Assembly: GCA_009377585.1 (NCBI GenBank)
Contig: WHTS01000007.1
Location: 1 to 64,000, forward strand
DNA from: Betaproteobacteria bacterium
GTDB lineage: Bacteria; Pseudomonadota; Gammaproteobacteria; Burkholderiales; WYBJ01
Length of the DNA stretch: 64,000 nt
Reading direction: 5' to 3'
Positions within the stretch are counted from its first letter, which is position 1. Each line of letters starts with the position of its first letter. The position numbers and the translations under genes were made by a program. A model generated the notes under the pieces. It was not told where the DNA came from, did not search any database, and saw only the letters and a list, made by a program, of their open reading frames with translations. Positions 1-9,625 of this stretch are shown here, in pieces.

Positions 1-8
1 CTAGCGTC

Positions 9-650
<642 letters not shown>

Positions 651-695
651 CTACAGGAGGGCAGCGCACGCTCGACAGGTCGTTCGGCTGCGTGC

Positions 696-745
696 GCCCT
701 GCACAAAGCGCTCGTCGCACGCCCTGCACAAAGCGCATGTCGCGC
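696..745. repeat. 25-bp tandem duplication, two copies
   Basis: Copies at 696-720 and 721-745 share the first 16 bases (GCCCTGCACAAAGCGC) exactly; the last nine bases differ at a few positions. It lies between the divergent wrbA and yihY genes, 50 bp before the yihY start, so it may fall in the yihY leader. No function can be read from it. Confidence 0.8.
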
Positions 746-797
746 GGCTTGTGCGGATGCAATGCCGCTATGATTATAGCAACAGGGTACTTCGCGC

Positions 798-2060
798 ATG
801 CTCCCACGGATCGACAACGCACTGCGGCGCGGCAGCCAATTCGCGCGGCTGGTCGCGGCCCGCTTTGCCGATGACCGCTGCGTTCAGGTCGCCGGCAACC
901 TGACTTTCACGACACTGCTCGCGCTGGTGCCGCTGTTCACCATCGCGCTCACCCTGTTCGCCGCCTTTCCAATGTTCCAGGATTGGTCCAACGCCTTCAA
1001 GGTGTTTCTTCTTACGACCCTGGTGCCCGAAGTGAGCGGCAAGGTGATCACGGTATACATGCAGCAATTTTCGGACAACGCCGGCAAGCTCACCGCGGTG
1101 GGCCTGATCTTCCTGGCGGTGACTGCGCTCATGCTGATGGTGAACATCGAGCGCGTGTTCAACGGCATCTGGCGTGCGCGCCGGAACCGCTCGGTCGTGC
1201 AGCGGCTGGTGATGTACTGGACGACCATCACGGTGGGGCCCTTGCTGATCGGCGCCAGCCTGTCGCTCACCTCCTGGTTGGTGACGGAATCGATGCAATC
1301 GGTCAGCGGCGTGCGGGGCGCGCAGGAGCTACTGCTCAAGCTCCTGCCGATCGTGCTCAATGGCGCGGCTTTTGCGCTGCTCTACATCATGATTCCGAAC
1401 CGCCGGGTGCTCGTGAAGGATGCGCTGGTGGGCGGGATTACCGCGGCGGTCGGCTTCGAAGTGATGAAGCGCGGCTTCGGCGTGTACGTGATGCTGTTTC
1501 CGACCTACGACCTCATCTACGGAACCTTCGCCACCATCCCGATCTTTCTGTTGTGGATCTATCTGTCATGGCTGGTCGTTCTGCTCGGCGCAGTCGTGGT
1601 CGCCGTGCTGCCGCATTGGCGCATGGGGGCGCGGCAACCGCTATTCGGCGATGGCGGCGCGTTGTACCGGGCGCTGCGTCTGATCGAGTTGCTGCACGAG
1701 GCGCGCCTGCAATCGCAAACACCGACGGTCTCGCAGCTGGTCGCCCGCTCCGGGATCCCGGAAGAGGAAGTAGAACAATTGCTCGAGACGATGAATGCGC
1801 CGGGCTGGGCGCGCCGGGTCGAGCCGGCGGGTTGGGTACTGGTGCGCGATCTGCAAACGCTGCGACTGGTGGAGTTGTACCGGCTGCTTGGCGTGCGCAG
1901 CTACGAAGCGCAGGCGGGCGATGGCGAGCTGGTTCGCGCTGCCGGCGGATTGCTTGCGCAGGTGGAACAGGAGCTCGACGTCCCCCTGGGGGCCCTGTCG
2001 AACGGGAACGATCCGGCTAACGCCGCAGAACCGTCGCTGTCACAGCCGGCACGGGCGTGA
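798..2060 (+). CDS. YihY/BrkB family inner-membrane protein
   Basis: A 420-residue member of the YihY (UPF0761)/BrkB family of multi-spanning inner-membrane proteins. The N-terminus contains the family's typical AGNLTFTTLLALVPLF segment. Further hydrophobic helices follow around residues 80-100, 130-155, 185-200 and 230-270. After the last membrane segment comes a soluble tail of about 140 residues. Its part around residues 280-360 looks like a winged-helix fold (SQLVARSGIPEEEVEQLL). The molecular function of the family is not settled; older ribonuclease BN naming was an error. The 3' end overlaps the convergent transglycosylase gene by 44 bp. Confidence 0.88.
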   Translation: MLPRIDNALRRGSQFARLVAARFADDRCVQVAGNLTFTTLLALVPLFTIALTLFAAFPMFQDWSNAFKVFLLTTLVPEVSGKVITVYMQQFSDNAGKLTAVGLIFLAVTALMLMVNIERVFNGIWRARRNRSVVQRLVMYWTTITVGPLLIGASLSLTSWLVTESMQSVSGVRGAQELLLKLLPIVLNGAAFALLYIMIPNRRVLVKDALVGGITAAVGFEVMKRGFGVYVMLFPTYDLIYGTFATIPIFLLWIYLSWLVVLLGAVVVAVLPHWRMGARQPLFGDGGALYRALRLIELLHEARLQSQTPTVSQLVARSGIPEEEVEQLLETMNAPGWARRVEPAGWVLVRDLQTLRLVELYRLLGVRSYEAQAGDGELVRAAGGLLAQVEQELDVPLGALSNGNDPANAAEPSLSQPARA

Positions 2061-2742
2061 CCGGCGTCTCGCCGCGCCCGCCGACGTTGGCAACGCCCGC
2101 GGTCGTCGGGGCAATCGGCTCGGCATACTGCCAGGCGTTCTTCCACGCGGTTTGCACCAGCGACGGATACCAGAGCTTGCCGAGACTGCCGTTGTAGCGG
2201 CCGAGCGCGCGCGTGAGGTTGCCGCGCTCGATGTCCAGGTAATGGCGCAGGATCAGGCAGCCATAGCGCAGGTTGGTGCGCAGGTGAAACAGGTTGTGCT
2301 CCGCAGTTCCGATGAGGTCGAGCCAGAACGGCATGACCTGCATGTAGCCGCGGGCGCCGGCCGTGGAAACCGCGTACTTGCGAAAGTTGCTCTCGACCTG
2401 GATCACCGCCAGCACCAGCTGCGGATCGAGTCCGGCTCGCGTCGCTTCGTAGTGCACCGTGCGCAGGAATTCGATGCGCGCCACCGAATCCGGCAGCTTC
2501 TTCTGCAGCCGGGGCGACATGGCGAGTATCCAAGTCCGCGCCTGTTGCCGGGACTGGAAAGAGCTGCCTTCGACCGCCTGGTCGGAAACCGCCTTCTGCA
2601 GCGCATGCCGGGCGCTTGCCGAAAGCGGCTCGTACATTTGCGGGCCGGAATGCGCTTCGCCGGCATGGAAGGCAGCCGCGATAAGCAGGATCGCGGCACG
2701 CAACATGGCGCCTGCGCGGTTGAACGCGTTCATCTCCGACAA
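2017..2742 (-). CDS. Lytic transglycosylase, SLT domain
   Basis: Cleaves the MurNAc-GlcNAc bond of peptidoglycan to give 1,6-anhydro products. An N-terminal hydrophobic segment (AILLIAAAFHAGEAHS) looks like a signal peptide, so the enzyme should act in the periplasm. The SLT core lies in the middle: VIQVESNF carries the catalytic Glu, and ARGYMQVMPFW is the conserved follow-on motif. Length is 241 residues; a second ATG three codons downstream (2733) is also possible. It sits 25 bp downstream of proS on the same strand, so co-transcription is likely. Its 3' end overlaps the yihY end. Confidence 0.9.
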   Translation of the reverse strand: MSEMNAFNRAGAMLRAAILLIAAAFHAGEAHSGPQMYEPLSASARHALQKAVSDQAVEGSSFQSRQQARTWILAMSPRLQKKLPDSVARIEFLRTVHYEATRAGLDPQLVLAVIQVESNFRKYAVSTAGARGYMQVMPFWLDLIGTAEHNLFHLRTNLRYGCLILRHYLDIERGNLTRALGRYNGSLGKLWYPSLVQTAWKNAWQYAEPIAPTTAGVANVGGRGETPVTPVPAVTATVLRR

Positions 2743-2767
2743 GGCAAAAAAAGAAAAATAGGTGTTG

Positions 2768-4486
2768 CTAGCGAGGCGCCACGATTCGCGCCCGAGTATA
2801 GTCGACTACCTCGGCGACCGCCACGGCAGCCGCCTTGTCTTCCTGCCGGCCCTTGAATTCGACCTGGCCAGCCGCAAGACCCCGTTCCCCGACCACGATC
2901 CGATACGGAATGCCGATCAGGTCCATATCGGCGAACATCACCCCGGGCCGTTCGTCGCGATCGTCGAGCAGCACTTCGACACCGGCGGCCGCCAGGTCGT
3001 CGTGCACCCGCTCCGCCGCCGCCCGGACCGCGGCATTCTTGGCGGCTCCGATCGGCACCACCGCCACCTGGAACGGCGCGATCGCAGCCGGGAAAATAAT
3101 GCCGCGGGAATCGTTATTTTGCTCGATCGCGGCGGCGGCGATGCGGGTGACACCGATGCCATAGCAGCCCATTTCCATGGTTTGCAGCTTGCCCGCCTCG
3201 TCCAGGAAGGCGACGTTCATGGCTTCCGAGTATTTCTTCCGCAACTGGAAGATGTGGCCGACCTCGATGCCGCGGCAGATTTCGAGGGCTCCCTTGCCGT
3301 CCGGACTGGGATCGCCGGCAACCACGTTGCGGATGTCGGCCACAGTGGCAGGCTCGGGCAGGTCGCGGCCGAAGTTGACGCCGGCCAGGTGAAAATCGGG
3401 CTCGTTGGCCCCGCAGACAAAGTCCGCCAGGCTGGCGGCGCTGCGATCCGCTATGACGGGAATGGAGCCATCCAATCCCACGGGTCCGATGAAACCGGGA
3501 GGTGTGCGAATCGCCGTACGGATTTCGTCCTCGGTTGCCAGCCGCATTCCGGCGAGATCGGGAAGCTTCGCCGCCTTGATCTCGTTCAGCGTATGGTCGC
3601 CACGCAGCAGCAGCATCGCGAGCTTCCCGTGCGCGTGCACCATGATCGCCTTGATGCTGCGGCGGAGCTCACAGCCGAGCAGCTGGCACACCGCCTCGCA
3701 GGTCCTCTTGCCCGGCGTGGCGACCTTGCGCAGGGCTTCCTGCGGTTGCGGCCGCGATTCGGCCGGCGCAACCGCCTCCGCCAGCTCGACATTGGCGGCG
3801 TAGTCCGAATTCGGGCAGTAGGCGATGGCGTCCTCGCCGGAATCGGCGAGCACGTGAAATTCGTGTGAACCGGTTCCGCCGATCGCACCGGTGTCGGCAG
3901 CCACGGCGCGAAAGCGCAAGCCCAGGCCAGTGAACACGCGCGAGTACGCCTGGTACATGTCCTGGTAGGTGAGATCGAGCCCGGCCTTGTCGGCATGGAA
4001 CGAGTATGCATCCTTCATGATGAACTCGCGCGCGCGCATGACGCCGAAGCGCGGCCGGATCTCGTCCCGGAACTTGGTCTGGATCTGGTAGACGACGACC
4101 GGGAGCTGCCGGTAGCTCTTCACTTCCCTGCGCACCAGGTCGCTCACGACTTCCTCGTGCGTGGGACCGACGCAGAAGTCGCGCTCGTGCCGGTCCTTGA
4201 GCCGCAACAGGTCGGGGCCGTACTGCTCCCAGCGTCCTGACTCCTGCCACAGTTCCGCAGGCTGGATGGCGGGCATCAGGAGCTCCACCGCGCCGGCAGC
4301 GTTCATCTCCCGGCGCACGATGGCTTCGATCTTGCGCAGCACGCGCAGCCCCAGAGGCAACCAGGTATAGAGACCGCTCGCCAGACGGCGGATCAGCCCG
4401 GCGCGCAACATCAGCCGATGGCTGACCAGCTCGGCCTCGGCAGGCGCTTCCTTGAGTGTCGACAGAAACAGGCGGGAGACTCGCAT
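2768..4486 (-). CDS. proS: Proline--tRNA ligase
   Basis: Charges tRNA-Pro with proline. At 572 residues this is the full-length bacterial class II enzyme: N-terminal catalytic core ([20 protein letters not shown]; motif 2 around [19 protein letters not shown]), the inserted editing domain in the middle, then motif 3 ([17 protein letters not shown]) and the anticodon-binding domain. It heads a minus-strand pair with the SLT gene. The partner rppH lies about 1 kb away on the opposite strand; proS-rppH proximity is common in betaproteobacteria. A tRNA-Pro gene is also in this window at 13684, probably by coincidence. Confidence 0.97.
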   Translation of the reverse strand: MRVSRLFLSTLKEAPAEAELVSHRLMLRAGLIRRLASGLYTWLPLGLRVLRKIEAIVRREMNAAGAVELLMPAIQPAELWQESGRWEQYGPDLLRLKDRHERDFCVGPTHEEVVSDLVRREVKSYRQLPVVVYQIQTKFRDEIRPRFGVMRAREFIMKDAYSFHADKAGLDLTYQDMYQAYSRVFTGLGLRFRAVAADTGAIGGTGSHEFHVLADSGEDAIAYCPNSDYAANVELAEAVAPAESRPQPQEALRKVATPGKRTCEAVCQLLGCELRRSIKAIMVHAHGKLAMLLLRGDHTLNEIKAAKLPDLAGMRLATEDEIRTAIRTPPGFIGPVGLDGSIPVIADRSAASLADFVCGANEPDFHLAGVNFGRDLPEPATVADIRNVVAGDPSPDGKGALEICRGIEVGHIFQLRKKYSEAMNVAFLDEAGKLQTMEMGCYGIGVTRIAAAAIEQNNDSRGIIFPAAIAPFQVAVVPIGAAKNAAVRAAAERVHDDLAAAGVEVLLDDRDERPGVMFADMDLIGIPYRIVVGERGLAAGQVEFKGRQEDKAAAVAVAEVVDYTRARIVAPR

Positions 4487-4554
4487 TGGCTATTGCCGGC
4501 GGACAAAAGCAATTATTCTAACCGGACCCATCAGGGAGCCAGTGCGAGCAGCGC

Positions 4555-5367
4555 ATGCTTGGGGTCTTGGGTCGAATCTGGGGCGCGCCACTGCTGTACC
4601 GCGGCGACGGCATCGAGGTGCGCGAGCGCCACGGCGTGCGAACGCTGCACCTGGATTCCGACACCGTGCAAAGCGCCATGCGGGTCGACCGGCCGGACGC
4701 GCTGGAGCTGTCCTACACCCGCGCGATGATGGGATTTCTGCTGTTCGTGCCGCCGCCGCGTTGCGCACTCCTGGTCGGACTCGGCGGCGGGTCGCTGGCG
4801 AAATTCATCTACCGTTCGATGCCCGAGACGCGGCTGCGCGTCGTGGAGATCAAGCGCGAAGTGGTCGAGGTCGCGCACACGTATTTCGCCCTGCCGCGCG
4901 AGTGCGCGCGCCTGTCCATCGTCATCGGCGATGGCGCGCAATTGATCGGCCAGCAGCAGGAGCCCGGAGAGGTCATGTTGATCGACGCCTACGATGGCCG
5001 CTCGCTGGCGGCGTCGTTTGCGACCGAAGCGTTTTTCCAGGCCGCCCGGGCCGCCCTTTCGCCCTCCGGAGTGCTGGCGATGAATCTGTGGTCGAGCGAC
5101 CGTGCGTTCGACCGCAACCTGCAGGCGATCGACCGCGCCTTCGACGGGTGCTGCCTTTGTCTGCCCGCCGAGCGGCCGGGCAACGTCATCGTGTTCGCGT
5201 TCGCCGCCGTACCGCGGCGCCTGCGCTGGGCGGAGCTGCGCGAGCACGCGGGGAGCCTGCAGGAGCGGTTCGGACTCGAATTCCCTCGCTTCGTGGAAGG
5301 GCTGAGGCAGATGAACGCCTGCGATACCGTCGGATTGCGCCTGGGCGCAATGCCGTCGTGGACTTGA
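4555..5367 (+). CDS. Spermidine synthase-like methyltransferase-fold protein
   Basis: A 270-residue protein of the polyamine aminopropyltransferase/spermidine synthase-like family. The nucleotide-binding loop LVGLGGGSLAKF is followed by an acidic strand end (LRVVEIKREVVEVA), then GDGAQLI and the strand MLIDAYDG, as in the Rossmann-like fold. The N-terminal beta domain of true spermidine synthases is short. Real putrescine aminopropyltransferase activity is therefore not assured; many such short homologues are uncharacterised. The ATG has only a distant purine-rich stretch (GGGAGC about 16 bp upstream), so the start is not firm. It lies between proS (divergent) and rppH (same strand, 79 bp). 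Confidence 0.75.
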   Translation: MLGVLGRIWGAPLLYRGDGIEVRERHGVRTLHLDSDTVQSAMRVDRPDALELSYTRAMMGFLLFVPPPRCALLVGLGGGSLAKFIYRSMPETRLRVVEIKREVVEVAHTYFALPRECARLSIVIGDGAQLIGQQQEPGEVMLIDAYDGRSLAASFATEAFFQAARAALSPSGVLAMNLWSSDRAFDRNLQAIDRAFDGCCLCLPAERPGNVIVFAFAAVPRRLRWAELREHAGSLQERFGLEFPRFVEGLRQMNACDTVGLRLGAMPSWT

Positions 5368-5446
5368 GCTGCACCGGCTGTCGCCTTTCGCCGCCGTCCG
5401 ATTTGTGGAAGAATCCTCGCCAGAGAGGCATTTTGCGGGTGTTTAA

Positions 5447-6010
5447 ATGATCGACAAGGATGGTTATCGCCCGAATGTGGGAATCATCATCCTCAGCCAG
5501 CGCAACGAGGTGTTCTGGGGCAAGCGTGTCAACCAGCACGCGTGGCAATTCCCGCAAGGCGGCATCAAGCACGGGGAATCGCCTGAGCAGGCGATGTTCC
5601 GCGAGCTCAACGAGGAAGTCGGTCTCGTACCACATCACGTGCGCATCCTGGGCCGCACCCGGGGTTGGCTGCGCTACGATGTGCCCGATCAATGGATCAA
5701 GCGCGACTGGCGCGGCAACTATCGCGGGCAAAAGCAGATCTGGTACCTGCTGCGGTTCGTTGCACGCGACTGCGATGTGCAGCTGCGCGCATCCGGACGC
5801 CCGGAGTTCGACGCCTGGCGCTGGAACAGCTACTGGATACCGCTGGAATCGGTGATCGAGTTCAAGCGCGAGGTCTACCAGCGCGCGCTGAACGAGCTGA
5901 GCCGTTATGTCGAGCGCTCACGCGGCGCACGCAAAGCCGGGCATGGGGAACGCGCCGCGAATGGCGTCCCCGTTCCGATCAAGGAGCCGGCGAGCACCGG
6001 CAGCGCCTAG
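5447..6010 (+). CDS. rppH: RNA pyrophosphohydrolase (Nudix)
   Basis: Removes pyrophosphate from the 5' triphosphate end of RNAs, which opens them to RNase E decay. The N-terminus [15 protein letters not shown] is characteristic of RppH. The Nudix box begins at [20 protein letters not shown] (residues about 38-57) and holds the metal-binding REL-EE-G core. The 187-residue length is slightly above that of the E. coli enzyme; the extra residues form a polar C-terminal tail. The assignment is secure. Confidence 0.96.
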   Translation: MIDKDGYRPNVGIIILSQRNEVFWGKRVNQHAWQFPQGGIKHGESPEQAMFRELNEEVGLVPHHVRILGRTRGWLRYDVPDQWIKRDWRGNYRGQKQIWYLLRFVARDCDVQLRASGRPEFDAWRWNSYWIPLESVIEFKREVYQRALNELSRYVERSRGARKAGHGERAANGVPVPIKEPASTGSA

Positions 6011-6145
6011 CCGCGGGCATCGGGGCGAGAGCGCAGCACTGGCGCGCACCGTGCGCAAGGCCGAGGAACGCGGCGCGGTTCGTCATTGCACCGCGGCCAC
6101 TCTGTTCACGATTCTGACTGTATCCATAGCGCAGGGCCGGGCGCA

Positions 6146-6184
6146 TTGACGCACTCCAGGCGCAGATTTAGAATCAGTCTAAAT
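6146..6184 (+). promoter_or_regulatory. Sigma-70 promoter with overlapping Fur/PerR-like operator
   Basis: TTGACG at 6146-6151 and TAGAAT at 6169-6174, separated by 17 bp, form a good sigma-70 promoter. A perfect inverted repeat, ATTTAGA (6166-6172) and TCTAAAT (6178-6184) around ATCAG, covers the -10 box. Read as a 7-1-7 site it resembles the PerR/Fur box pattern. Rubrerythrin genes are classic PerR targets, so metal- or peroxide-dependent repression of the downstream operon is a reasonable inference. No regulator gene is in the window. Confidence 0.7.
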
Positions 6185-6262
6185 TGATCTTCGTTATTTC
6201 GCCGCCCGCAGCATTGCGGCGAAGCAGCGCGGTGACAACGCAGCCAATCGAAGGAGAGGACG

Positions 6263-6682
6263 ATGCAACTGAAAGGAACCAAGACGCACGAAAACCTCAA
6301 GGCGGCATTCGCCGGCGAATCGCAAGCGAACCGCCGTTACCTTTACTTCGCCGCCAAGGCCGACGTGGAAGGTCAGAACGACGTGGCCGCGGTGTTCCGC
6401 TCTACTGCCGAGGGCGAAACGGGACATGCTCACGGTCATCTCGAGTACCTCGAGGCTTGCGGCGATCCCGCCACCGATCTGCCGATCGGCCGCACGCGCG
6501 AGAATCTGAAAGCGTCGATCGCGGGTGAAACGCACGAGTACACCGACATGTACCCGGGCATGGCCAAGTCCGCACGCGACGAAGGCTTCAGCGAAATTTC
6601 CGACTGGTTCGAGACCCTGGCGAAAGCCGAGCGCTCGCACGCCAATCGGTTCCAGAAGGCGCTGGACGCGCTCGCCGACTAG
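6263..6682 (+). CDS. Rubrerythrin, short form without rubredoxin domain
   Basis: A diiron ferritin-like protein that probably acts as a peroxide reductase in the cytosol. The four-helix-bundle ligands are visible: GESQANRRY (first Glu), [10 protein letters not shown] (ExxH), GETHEYTD and KAERSHA (second ExxH). It ends after 139 residues, so the C-terminal rubredoxin domain of classical rubrerythrins is absent and electrons must come from another protein. The Fe-S protein encoded next door is an obvious candidate (inference). A GAAGGAGAGG ribosome binding site precedes the ATG. It is the first gene of a likely four-gene operon. Confidence 0.95.
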   Translation: MQLKGTKTHENLKAAFAGESQANRRYLYFAAKADVEGQNDVAAVFRSTAEGETGHAHGHLEYLEACGDPATDLPIGRTRENLKASIAGETHEYTDMYPGMAKSARDEGFSEISDWFETLAKAERSHANRFQKALDALAD

Positions 6683-6778
6683 GCGTCCGATCCTCCGGGG
6701 TGACCGATGGGCGTGCGCTCATCGGCCACCCCGTTTCTTTTGGCTCGCTGCATTACATTTCGAAGGGAACGTGCCGCC

Positions 6779-8107
6779 ATGACGGTCAGGGAAGGCAATC
6801 TCGAACCGCCCAAGCGCCACCCGCTCGACTGGCGCAACCCCGAGTTCTACGACGAGGCCCGGCTGTTCGAGGAGCTGCACCGGGTATACGACGTCTGTCA
6901 TGGCTGCAGGCGCTGCTTCAACCTGTGCAATGCTTTTCCGCATCTGTTCGATCTGATCGACGAAGGGCCGAGCGGCGAGCTGGACGGAGTGGAGAAGTCG
7001 CGCTACTGGGAAGTCGTGGACCAGTGCTACCTGTGCGACATGTGCTTCATGACCAAGTGTCCCTATGTGCCGCCGCACCCGCTCAACATCGATTTTCCGC
7101 ATCTGATGCTGCGCGCCAAGGGTGTCAAGTTCAAAAAATCGGGTGCGTCGCTGCGCGATCGTCTGCTCACCAGTACCGATGCGGTCGGCAAGCTCGCATC
7201 CATTCCGGTCGTGGCGCAGATCGTGAATACCGCGAACCGCATGCCGCTAGCACGCGCGCTGATGGAGAAGGCGATCGGCGTGCACCGTGAGCGGGAGCTG
7301 CCGCCTTACACGAGCCGCAAGTTTCGAGCGGCGGCCAAGCCCCAAAGCGGCACTGCCGCGGGCAGCGCAGGCGCCTGTCCCGGCAAGGTTGCGCTGTTCG
7401 CGACCTGCTACATCAACTGCAACGAGCCCGAGATCGGCCACGACCTGCTCGCGGTGCTCGGCCACAACCACATCCCGACCGTATTGATCGAGGACGAAGT
7501 GTGCTGCGGGATGCCGAAACTCGAGCTGGGGGATTTCGCAGCGGTGGCGCGCAACAAGGAACGCAATATCCCGGTGCTTGCGAAACTGGCGCGAGAAGGT
7601 TACGCGATCCTCACCGCGGTGCCGTCCTGCACGCTGATGTTCAAGCAGGAGCTGCCGTTGATGTACCCGGATGACCCAGACGCGGCGGCGGTTGCCGAGG
7701 CGATGTACGATCCGTTCGAATACCTGCTTCTGCGCCACCGGGACGGGTTGCTCGAGACCGACTTCAAGAACGAGCTGGGGCGCGTCGCCTACCACGTGCC
7801 GTGCCACCTGCGGGTGCAGAACATGGGCCACAAGACCCGCGACGTGCTCAAGCTCGTGCCCGGCACCGAAGTGCAGATGGTCGAGCGCTGTTCCGGCCAC
7901 GACGGCACCTGGGGGGTGAAGAAGGAGTACTTCGAGACGTCGATGAAGATCGGCCGGCCGGTATTCCGGCAGATGGGTGAAGCCAAAGCGGACTACATCA
8001 GCTCCGATTGCGCCATTGCCGGCCGTCAGATCTGCCAGGGGATCGGCGTTGAGGCGCCGACCAAGGCGCATCCGCTCACGCTGCTGCGCAAGGCATACGG
8101 CCTCTAG
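6779..8107 (+). CDS. Two-cluster Fe-S protein related to GlpC/HdrD
   Basis: A 442-residue cytosolic or membrane-associated electron carrier of the heterodisulfide-reductase/GlpC type. Two CxxCxxCxxxC motifs lie near the N-terminus (CHGCRRCFNLC at about residue 40 and CYLCDMCFMTKC at about residue 83), predicting two [4Fe-4S] clusters. The C-terminal half has the two Cys-rich repeats of the family: DEVCCGMPKLELGD, and a second where the usual CCG is RCSGHDG. I chose the ATG at 6779 because AAGGGA lies 10 bp upstream; an in-frame ATG at 6707 has no such site. This family repeatedly neighbours rubrerythrin and DUF3501, but its reaction is unknown to me. Confidence 0.88.
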   Translation: MTVREGNLEPPKRHPLDWRNPEFYDEARLFEELHRVYDVCHGCRRCFNLCNAFPHLFDLIDEGPSGELDGVEKSRYWEVVDQCYLCDMCFMTKCPYVPPHPLNIDFPHLMLRAKGVKFKKSGASLRDRLLTSTDAVGKLASIPVVAQIVNTANRMPLARALMEKAIGVHRERELPPYTSRKFRAAAKPQSGTAAGSAGACPGKVALFATCYINCNEPEIGHDLLAVLGHNHIPTVLIEDEVCCGMPKLELGDFAAVARNKERNIPVLAKLAREGYAILTAVPSCTLMFKQELPLMYPDDPDAAAVAEAMYDPFEYLLLRHRDGLLETDFKNELGRVAYHVPCHLRVQNMGHKTRDVLKLVPGTEVQMVERCSGHDGTWGVKKEYFETSMKIGRPVFRQMGEAKADYISSDCAIAGRQICQGIGVEAPTKAHPLTLLRKAYGL

Positions 8108-8256
8108 CACCGCGTTGTTTGCGGTGCGCTCACCCCTGGCAGCCTACCGGAAGGCGGATTTCGGTCATATTTCTTACTGAGGCAACGAATCAATTGCGGT
8201 CAGCGAGGCCCAGGCGGCGACAGGGCCGCGTGGCGTATCACACCGAGGACAATCTC

Positions 8257-8841
8257 ATGGGAAAGATCACCCGCGAAAGCCTGATGACTCTGGAAGCCTA
8301 TGCCGGCGCGCGCACCGAGTTTCGCAACAAGGTGTTGGCGCACAAGAAGCATCGAACCGTCGCAATCGGCCCGAACGTGACCCTCGTGTTCGAAGACGAG
8401 CTGACGATGCGCTATCAGATCCAGGAGATGCTGCGGGCCGAGCGCATCTTCGAGGCCGACGGCATCCAGGACGAGCTGGACGCATACAACCCGCTCGTGC
8501 CCGACGGTTCCAACTGGAAGGCCACCATGCTGCTCGAGTATCCCGAGGTCGAAGAGCGCCGGCGCATGCTCGCTCGGCTGATCGGCATCGAAGACCGCGT
8601 CTGGGTCCGGGCGGAGGGCTCCAGCGCGGTGTACGCGATTGCCGACGAGGATTTGGAGCGCGAAAACGAAGACAAGACCTCTTCGGTGCACTTCCTGCGT
8701 TTCGACCTGACCCCGGAAATGATTGCGCGGCTGCGCGCGGGCGCCGCGCTCTCGCTGGGAATCGATCATCCCAACTACCAGCACCCGATCGCTGAAGTCG
8801 ACGCTGCGACGCGGGCGTCTTTGGTTGCGGACCTGGCATGA
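8257..8841 (+). CDS. DUF3501 family protein
   Basis: A soluble 194-residue protein of the DUF3501 family, of unknown function. It starts MGKITRESLMTLE and has the family segments KKHRTVAIGPNVTLVFE and LTMRYQIQEMLRAERIFE. It has no transmembrane segment and no cysteine motif. The ORF remains open upstream, but homologues start here. It sits 149 bp after the Fe-S gene and its stop overlaps the next start (ATGA), so the group is probably translated together. The recurring rubrerythrin/Fe-S/DUF3501 trio suggests a shared role in peroxide or iron handling (inference). Confidence 0.88.
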   Translation: MGKITRESLMTLEAYAGARTEFRNKVLAHKKHRTVAIGPNVTLVFEDELTMRYQIQEMLRAERIFEADGIQDELDAYNPLVPDGSNWKATMLLEYPEVEERRRMLARLIGIEDRVWVRAEGSSAVYAIADEDLERENEDKTSSVHFLRFDLTPEMIARLRAGAALSLGIDHPNYQHPIAEVDAATRASLVADLA

Positions 8842-9389
8842 CACGCATCATGTTCGTGGTCGCCGCGACTGCGTTCGCAACCCTGTTGCTGCACGGCTGC
8901 GGCGGCACCCGCCTTGCCGGTGAACGCGAAACCGATTGGGACCGCAATGCGGTCGATGCAAAGAAAGCCGAGCGCGAACAGTCGGTAGCCTTGCCGCCCT
9001 ATCCGCAGGACTCGGACCTGGTGGAGTTTTCCGTCGGGACCGTGCCGCACCGCTACTTCATCGACGCCCAAACGCTCGCTGTCGGCGCGGACGACGTGGT
9101 GCGCTATAGCCTGGTCGTGCAGACCGCGGGCGGCGCCCGCAACGCAAGCTACGAAGGCATCCGCTGCAAGACCTACGAGAAGCGCATCTATGCGCTCGGA
9201 CACCCGCAGCGCAAGTGGATAGAAGCCAGGCGCTCGACGTGGGAACCGATCCAGTCGGGCCGAGCCAACGAGCACCAGGACGTCCTGTACAAGGAATACT
9301 TCTGTCCCGATCGCATTGCCGCGAGCCGCGATGCAATCGTGCGCGCGCTTCGCACCGATTTCTACGGCACCAGCCGGCCGCCCGACTGA
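8838..9389 (+). CDS. CNP1-like family lipoprotein
   Basis: A 183-residue exported protein resembling the CNP1-like family named after a neisserial cryptic protein. A short hydrophobic signal ends in LLLHGC with a lipobox Cys at residue 21, so it should be a lipoprotein. The mature part has the family core (YPQDSDLVEFSVGT, then RYSLVVQTAGGARNASYEGI). Its function is unknown. It overlaps the DUF3501 stop by 4 bp and is the last gene of the operon. Its final codons and stop are the first part of the tandem repeat array that follows, so the array may have grown out of the gene's 3' end. Confidence 0.82.
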   Translation: MTRIMFVVAATAFATLLLHGCGGTRLAGERETDWDRNAVDAKKAEREQSVALPPYPQDSDLVEFSVGTVPHRYFIDAQTLAVGADDVVRYSLVVQTAGGARNASYEGIRCKTYEKRIYALGHPQRKWIEARRSTWEPIQSGRANEHQDVLYKEYFCPDRIAASRDAIVRALRTDFYGTSRPPD

Positions 9390-9600
9390 GCGGCGCAGCC
9401 GCGAACCCGACTCAGCGGCGCAGCCGCGCACCGACTCAGCGGCGCAGCCGCGCACCGACTCAGCGGTGCAGCCGCGCGCCCGACTCAGCGGTGCAGCCGC
9501 GCGCCCGACTGAGCGGTGCAGCCGCGCGCCCGACTGAGCGGTGCAGCCGCGCGCCCGACTGAGCGGTGCAGCCGCGCGCCCGACTGAGCGGTGCAGCCGC
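9383..9600. repeat. Array of eight 24-25-bp hairpin repeats
   Basis: Units begin at 9383, 9408, 9432, 9456, 9481, 9506, 9531 and 9556, with a partial ninth at 9581. Each starts CGACTSAGCGG and contains a small stem-loop, GCGGC-GCA-GCCGC. In the later units C becomes T, giving GCGGT-GCA-GCCGC, which still pairs in RNA through a G-U pair. The array fills the space between two convergent genes, so it could act as a terminator or mRNA 3'-end stabiliser (inference). There are no spacers, so it is not CRISPR. Confidence 0.92.
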
Positions 9601-9625
9601 CAGCCGCGGCGCGGTCGGCACCGGG

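Noticed and set aside
9383-9600. Tandem repeat array as a possible CRISPR locus
   Set aside because: Units are directly adjacent with no spacers, and no cas genes are nearby.
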